Source of the DNA: Desulfobulbaceae bacterium BRH_c16a
Lineage (GTDB): Bacteria; Desulfobacterota; Desulfobulbia; Desulfobulbales; Desulfocapsaceae
DNA length: 64,000 bases
Assembly: GCA_000961725.1 (NCBI GenBank)
Contig: LADS01000001.1
Span: forward strand, 22,890-86,889
Direction: 5' to 3'
Below the pieces are notes generated by a model. It was given only the letters and a program-made list of their open reading frames with translations, made no database searches and was not told the DNA's origin. Each line of letters opens with the position of its first letter. Positions within the stretch are counted from its first letter, which is position 1. Below are positions 63,502 through 64,000 of the stretch, in pieces. The position numbers and the translations under genes were made by a program.

Positions 63502-64000
63502 ATGCAGAAAACAATAAAGAATATCGGGTTGGATGTCCACAAAAACTCAATCTCAATTGGAATAGCAGATGAGGGACGTGATGGCGAAGTCAGGTATTAT
63601 GGTAAAATTGATAACGACATGAATCAATTAGACAATGTTATCAGGAAACTCATATCGAACGGGGCTGTTCTTCGGTTTGTCTACGAAGCTGGACCGTGTG
63701 GATATGCGATCTATCGCTATTTAACCAAGAATGCTATGGATTGTGTTGTTATTGCTCCGTCTAAAATTCCGCAACAAAGTGGTAATCGTATAAAAAATGA
63801 CAGGCGTGACTGCCTTTCTTTAGCCAGGTTACATCGGGCAGGTGAGCTTACGCCTGTGTACGTTCCAACTGAGGAAGATGAGGCTTTAAGAGATTTAGTA
63901 CGAGCCCGAGAAGACGCGACTCGTGCAGTTCGCGCAGCGAAGCAGCAACTGGGTGCATTCTTGCTTCGGTACGATATTGTATATTCAGGGAGAACAAAAT
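63502..64000 (+). mobile_element. IS110-family insertion sequence, transposase gene (truncated by window end)
   Basis: The open frame from the ATG at 63502 runs past position 64000, giving 166 visible codons. The N-terminal motif IGLDVHKNSISIGIAD and the middle YEAGPCGYAIYRYLTK, IAPSKIPQQSGNRIKNDRRD and REDATRAVRAAKQQL are typical of the IS110 DEDD-type transposase, a RuvC-like nuclease. Base use is visibly more AT-rich than neighbouring genes, fitting acquisition by transfer. The right end and the serine-containing C-terminal domain are outside the window. Confidence 0.92.

Overview
The window looks like chromosomal DNA of a Gram-negative, anaerobic or microaerophilic bacterium, most likely a sulfate-reducer-type member of the Desulfobacterota (Desulfobulbales-like). 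This is inferred from the gene mix: BamA with an N-terminal extra domain, many hybrid histidine kinases, a hemerythrin chemoreceptor, a cytosolic group 3-type [NiFe] hydrogenase, a sodium:solute symporter/small-subunit pair and sn-glycerol-1-phosphate dehydrogenase. No rRNA, tRNA or CRISPR array was recognised. Nearly all of the DNA is ordinary dense coding sequence; the only clear mobile element is an IS110-type transposase cut by the right edge.

Layout. 1-2.8 kb (minus): phosphonate-type ABC importer phnD-phnC-phnE-phnE', with a strong hairpin between phnD and phnC. 3-4.4 kb: glycerol-1-phosphate dehydrogenase. 4.5-6.1 kb: ABC-2 exporter pair. 6.2-10 kb: CrbS-like symporter/hybrid kinase plus a tiny two-helix membrane protein. 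10.4-15.5 kb (plus): a stand-alone molybdopterin oxidoreductase and a hybrid sensor kinase with a periplasmic binding domain. 15.6-17.7 kb: polyphosphate kinase. 17.9-20.1 kb: NfeD/SPFH pair. 20.4-28 kb: diguanylate cyclase, SH3 lipoprotein, DUF486 protein, glycosidase-like protein, hemerythrin chemoreceptor, PilZ protein. 28.2-32.4 kb: envelope operon of glycosyltransferase, inositol-monophosphatase-type enzyme and LTA-synthase-like transferase. 32.4-39 kb (minus): cNMP/CBS/DUF294 protein, membrane PAS-DnaQ exonuclease protein, Yip1-like protein, and the symporter with its DUF4212 small subunit. 39.3-42 kb: EamA transporter, glycine-zipper lipoprotein, and a GlpQ-like protein that lacks the usual catalytic residues. 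42.1-49.2 kb: HAD phosphatase, mfd, bamA. 49.5-52.1 kb: comF, a 548-base non-coding stretch with paired DnaA boxes (candidate oriC), dnaA. 52.2-57.7 kb: hemG/hemY-type oxidase, htpG, BamE-like lipoprotein, pcm, yqaA. 57.9-62 kb: a compact hydrogenase operon. 62-64 kb: yaaA, a hypothetical gene and the partial IS110 transposase.

How the parts may work together. The symporter/DUF4212 pair, the DUF294 and exonuclease proteins beside it, and the CrbS-like kinase 27 kb away are families known from carboxylate (acetate-type) uptake control, so they may form one regulatory circuit. The most unusual unit is the hydrogenase operon: small subunit, large subunit, 2[4Fe-4S] ferredoxin and maturation protease, bracketed by two distantly paralogous small proteins that share cysteine spacing and resemble V4R-type domains. 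No Hdr, NAD- or F420-reducing subunit is present, so its electron acceptor is unknown. Other points of interest are the GlpQ-like pseudoenzyme, the membrane-bound sensor-exonuclease, the candidate origin, and an IS110 leader whose ribosome-binding site lies inside an inverted repeat.
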